DNA of 6,327 bases from Chloroflexota bacterium (GTDB lineage: Bacteria; Chloroflexota; Dehalococcoidia; SZUA-161; SpSt-899). The notes beneath the pieces were generated by a model that had not been told where the DNA came from, made no database searches, and worked only from the letters and a program-made list of their open reading frames with translations. Below are positions 5,040-6,327 of the stretch, one piece after another. The position numbers and the translations under genes were made by a program. The stretch is from positions 1 through 6,327 of the forward strand of contig QLUL01000067.1 of the NCBI GenBank assembly GCA_018725425.1, in the 5' to 3' direction. The number at the start of each line of letters is the position of its first letter. Position 1 is the stretch's first letter.

Positions 5040-6212
5040 ATGAGACAAATAGTTGAAGTAGCCTGGGATAGCCTGAATAAGCACGGTGAGGAGCTGTGCG
5101 GCGATTGGGTCAAAGTCACCACGGCTCCTAACATCTTGACTGTTGTGCTCTCGGATGGATTGGGCAGTGGGGTCAAGGCCAACATTTTGGCCACCCTCAC
5201 CACTGAAATCGCCGCTTCGATGCTGGAGCGAGGAAGCACCGTTGATGAGGTGATCGAAACGCTGGTCGCCACCCTGCCCGAATGCCAGGTGCGGCGACTG
5301 GCCTACGCCACCTTTGCGGTGTTGCAGGTTTTTCATGGGCGCGAAGCGCACCTAGTGGAATACGACAGCCCGCCGCTGATTATGATCCGTGACCACCAGA
5401 TAGTTGAGTTACCCAAACTTGAGCGCGTGGTGACCGGGCGGACCGTCCGTGAGAGTCACTTCATGCTGAAAGAGGGTGATTACATGGCTATGTTGAGCGA
5501 TGGCTACGTCCACGCCGGGGTAGGGGGACTCTACCGCATGGGCTGGGGGTGGAAAAACGTCGCTGTGTCGGTACGGCGCTGGGTAGCCACACGCGGCGAT
5601 GCCTATCAACTGACCCGTGCTCTCAGTGAAACTTGTCTCAAGCTGTACAATGGCACCCCTGGCGACGATGCCACGGTCATTGGCATGTGGGTGCGGCAGG
5701 CTCGCACGGCCACCATCCTCGCTGGACCACCATCAGACCCAAAACTCGATAGCCTGGTGGTCAGCAAATTGATGTCGGCCGAGGGCATCAAGGCCATCTG
5801 CGGCGGGACAACCGCCCACATGGCGGCACGAGAGTTAGGACAAGAACTGGTGATCGAATGGCAGTCCCCCGGAAAACATTCCAGATCCTCGTCATCCAGC
5901 AAAATTCCCCCGATCGCTCGCCTGGAAGGCGTGGATTTAGTGACCGAGGGGATTCTTACTTTGAGTTCGGCAGCGGAACAACTGCAAAAGGCAGAGTCCA
6001 TCCACGATCTTCCCCCGGCGCGGGATGCGGGCACTCGGATGGCGCGTCTTCTGTTGGAAGCGGATGAGATCCACCTCATCGTGGGTAATGCTATCAATCC
6101 ACACCAGTTGGCCGATGTGGTGCGTGGCAAACCCATGCGCCAGATTTACATAGAGGAGGTGATAGAACAACTGAAACGACATAACAAGCTGGTCACCGTG
6201 GAACATTTGTAA
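5040..6212 (+). CDS. SpoIIE/PP2C-type serine phosphatase, partner of HydS
   Basis: The N-terminal ~215 residues form a PP2C-like (SpoIIE/RsbU family) phosphatase that should dephosphorylate Ser/Thr-phosphoproteins using two metal ions. Metal-binding motifs are CGDW (D22), LSDGLGSG (D39), LSDGYVHAG (D154) and GDDATV (D209/D210), all in family order and likely active. The remaining ~175 residues have no motif I recognise. They include ICGGTTAHMAARELG, a Ser-rich linker (SRSSSSSK, about 280-287) and an acidic/hydrophobic end. At 390 aa it is longer than a bare phosphatase domain. It starts at ATG 5040 with AGGA 5-8 nt upstream, 7 nt after the hydS stop. This pairing is the known arrangement of phosphatase-linked sensory [FeFe]-hydrogenases, so it is probably the output of HydS; the substrate is not visible here. 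No terminator follows. Confidence 0.88.
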   Translation: MRQIVEVAWDSLNKHGEELCGDWVKVTTAPNILTVVLSDGLGSGVKANILATLTTEIAASMLERGSTVDEVIETLVATLPECQVRRLAYATFAVLQVFHGREAHLVEYDSPPLIMIRDHQIVELPKLERVVTGRTVRESHFMLKEGDYMAMLSDGYVHAGVGGLYRMGWGWKNVAVSVRRWVATRGDAYQLTRALSETCLKLYNGTPGDDATVIGMWVRQARTATILAGPPSDPKLDSLVVSKLMSAEGIKAICGGTTAHMAARELGQELVIEWQSPGKHSRSSSSSKIPPIARLEGVDLVTEGILTLSSAAEQLQKAESIHDLPPARDAGTRMARLLLEADEIHLIVGNAINPHQLADVVRGKPMRQIYIEEVIEQLKRHNKLVTVEHL

Positions 6213-6216
6213 CTAC

Positions 6217-6327
6217 ACAGGCGCTCCAATTTCTTGAGTACCACTTGACTATTCGGAGAAAATCGTGCATCATAATATAGACAGGCGCTCCAATTTCTTG
6301 GGTACCACTTGACTATTCGGAGAAAAT
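6217..6327. repeat. 64-bp direct tandem repeat, second copy cut by the window edge
   Basis: The sequence from 6217 recurs at 6281 with a period of 64 bp. The 47 visible bases of copy two match copy one except for A6237/G6301. The array starts 5 bp after the phosphatase stop codon and may continue past the window. Each copy contains CTTGAGTA (6233-6240; CTTGGGTA in copy two) and CTTGACTA (6244-6251), two near-identical 8-mers exactly 11 bp apart. I see no coding potential in it. Confidence 0.9.
6245..6276 (+). promoter_or_regulatory. Possible promoter inside the 64-bp repeat
   Basis: TTGACT (6245-6250) resembles a -35 box. The best -10 match, CATAAT (6271-6276), is 20 nt away, which is too far for an ideal promoter. 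At 17 nt the hexamer is only CATCAT. A/T-rich CATAATATAG gives alternatives. The two 11-bp-spaced half-sites overlap the -35, as an activator of the OmpR/PhoB kind might. The call is weak, based on pattern only. Confidence 0.3.

Noticed and set aside
6217..6327. CRISPR array start
   Set aside because: Only two copies are visible, the repeat is at least 47 bp with a 17-bp gap at most, and there are no cas genes.

Overview
The window (about 58% GC by eye) looks like chromosomal DNA of an anaerobic, H2-metabolising bacterium. A Chloroflexota-like or clostridial origin fits the gene content: a Cys-rich Lgt variant, Rex, and a sensory [FeFe]-hydrogenase cluster. I cannot place the organism more precisely from sequence alone.

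Left part (1-1885). A plus-strand membrane protein, open at the left edge, ends at 764. It converges with lgt on the minus strand (955-1779), which encodes prolipoprotein diacylglyceryl transferase. A tRNA-Ser(GCU) gene (1794-1885, minus) lies only 14 nt upstream of lgt. Both appear to be driven by one good sigma-70-type promoter at 1893-1921.

Middle (1886-2311). This gene-free stretch holds the divergent tRNA/lgt promoter, an 81-bp MITE-like element with 16-bp inverted ends (2027-2107), and a strong plus-strand promoter (2274-2302). A 9-bp inverted repeat (2298-2325) lies over the -10 box and start codon of rex.

Right part (2312-6212). This is a tight plus-strand operon: rex (redox-sensing repressor), a small thioredoxin-fold [2Fe-2S] ferredoxin, a PAS-containing sensory [FeFe]-hydrogenase (HydS, group C type), and a SpoIIE/PP2C-type phosphatase. 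Spacings are -7, +1 and +7 nt. The likely logic is that Rex reads NADH/NAD+, the HydS module reads H2 or redox state through its H-cluster and PAS domain, and the phosphatase carries the output to targets that I infer to be hydrogenase control proteins.

The oddest feature is an in-frame TAG (2789-2791) that splits rex exactly where a charged residue usually precedes the conserved GIITVPA motif. An ATG follows immediately. After the phosphatase gene a 64-bp tandem repeat begins (6217 to the window end). It contains 11-bp-spaced half-sites and a promoter-like sequence.
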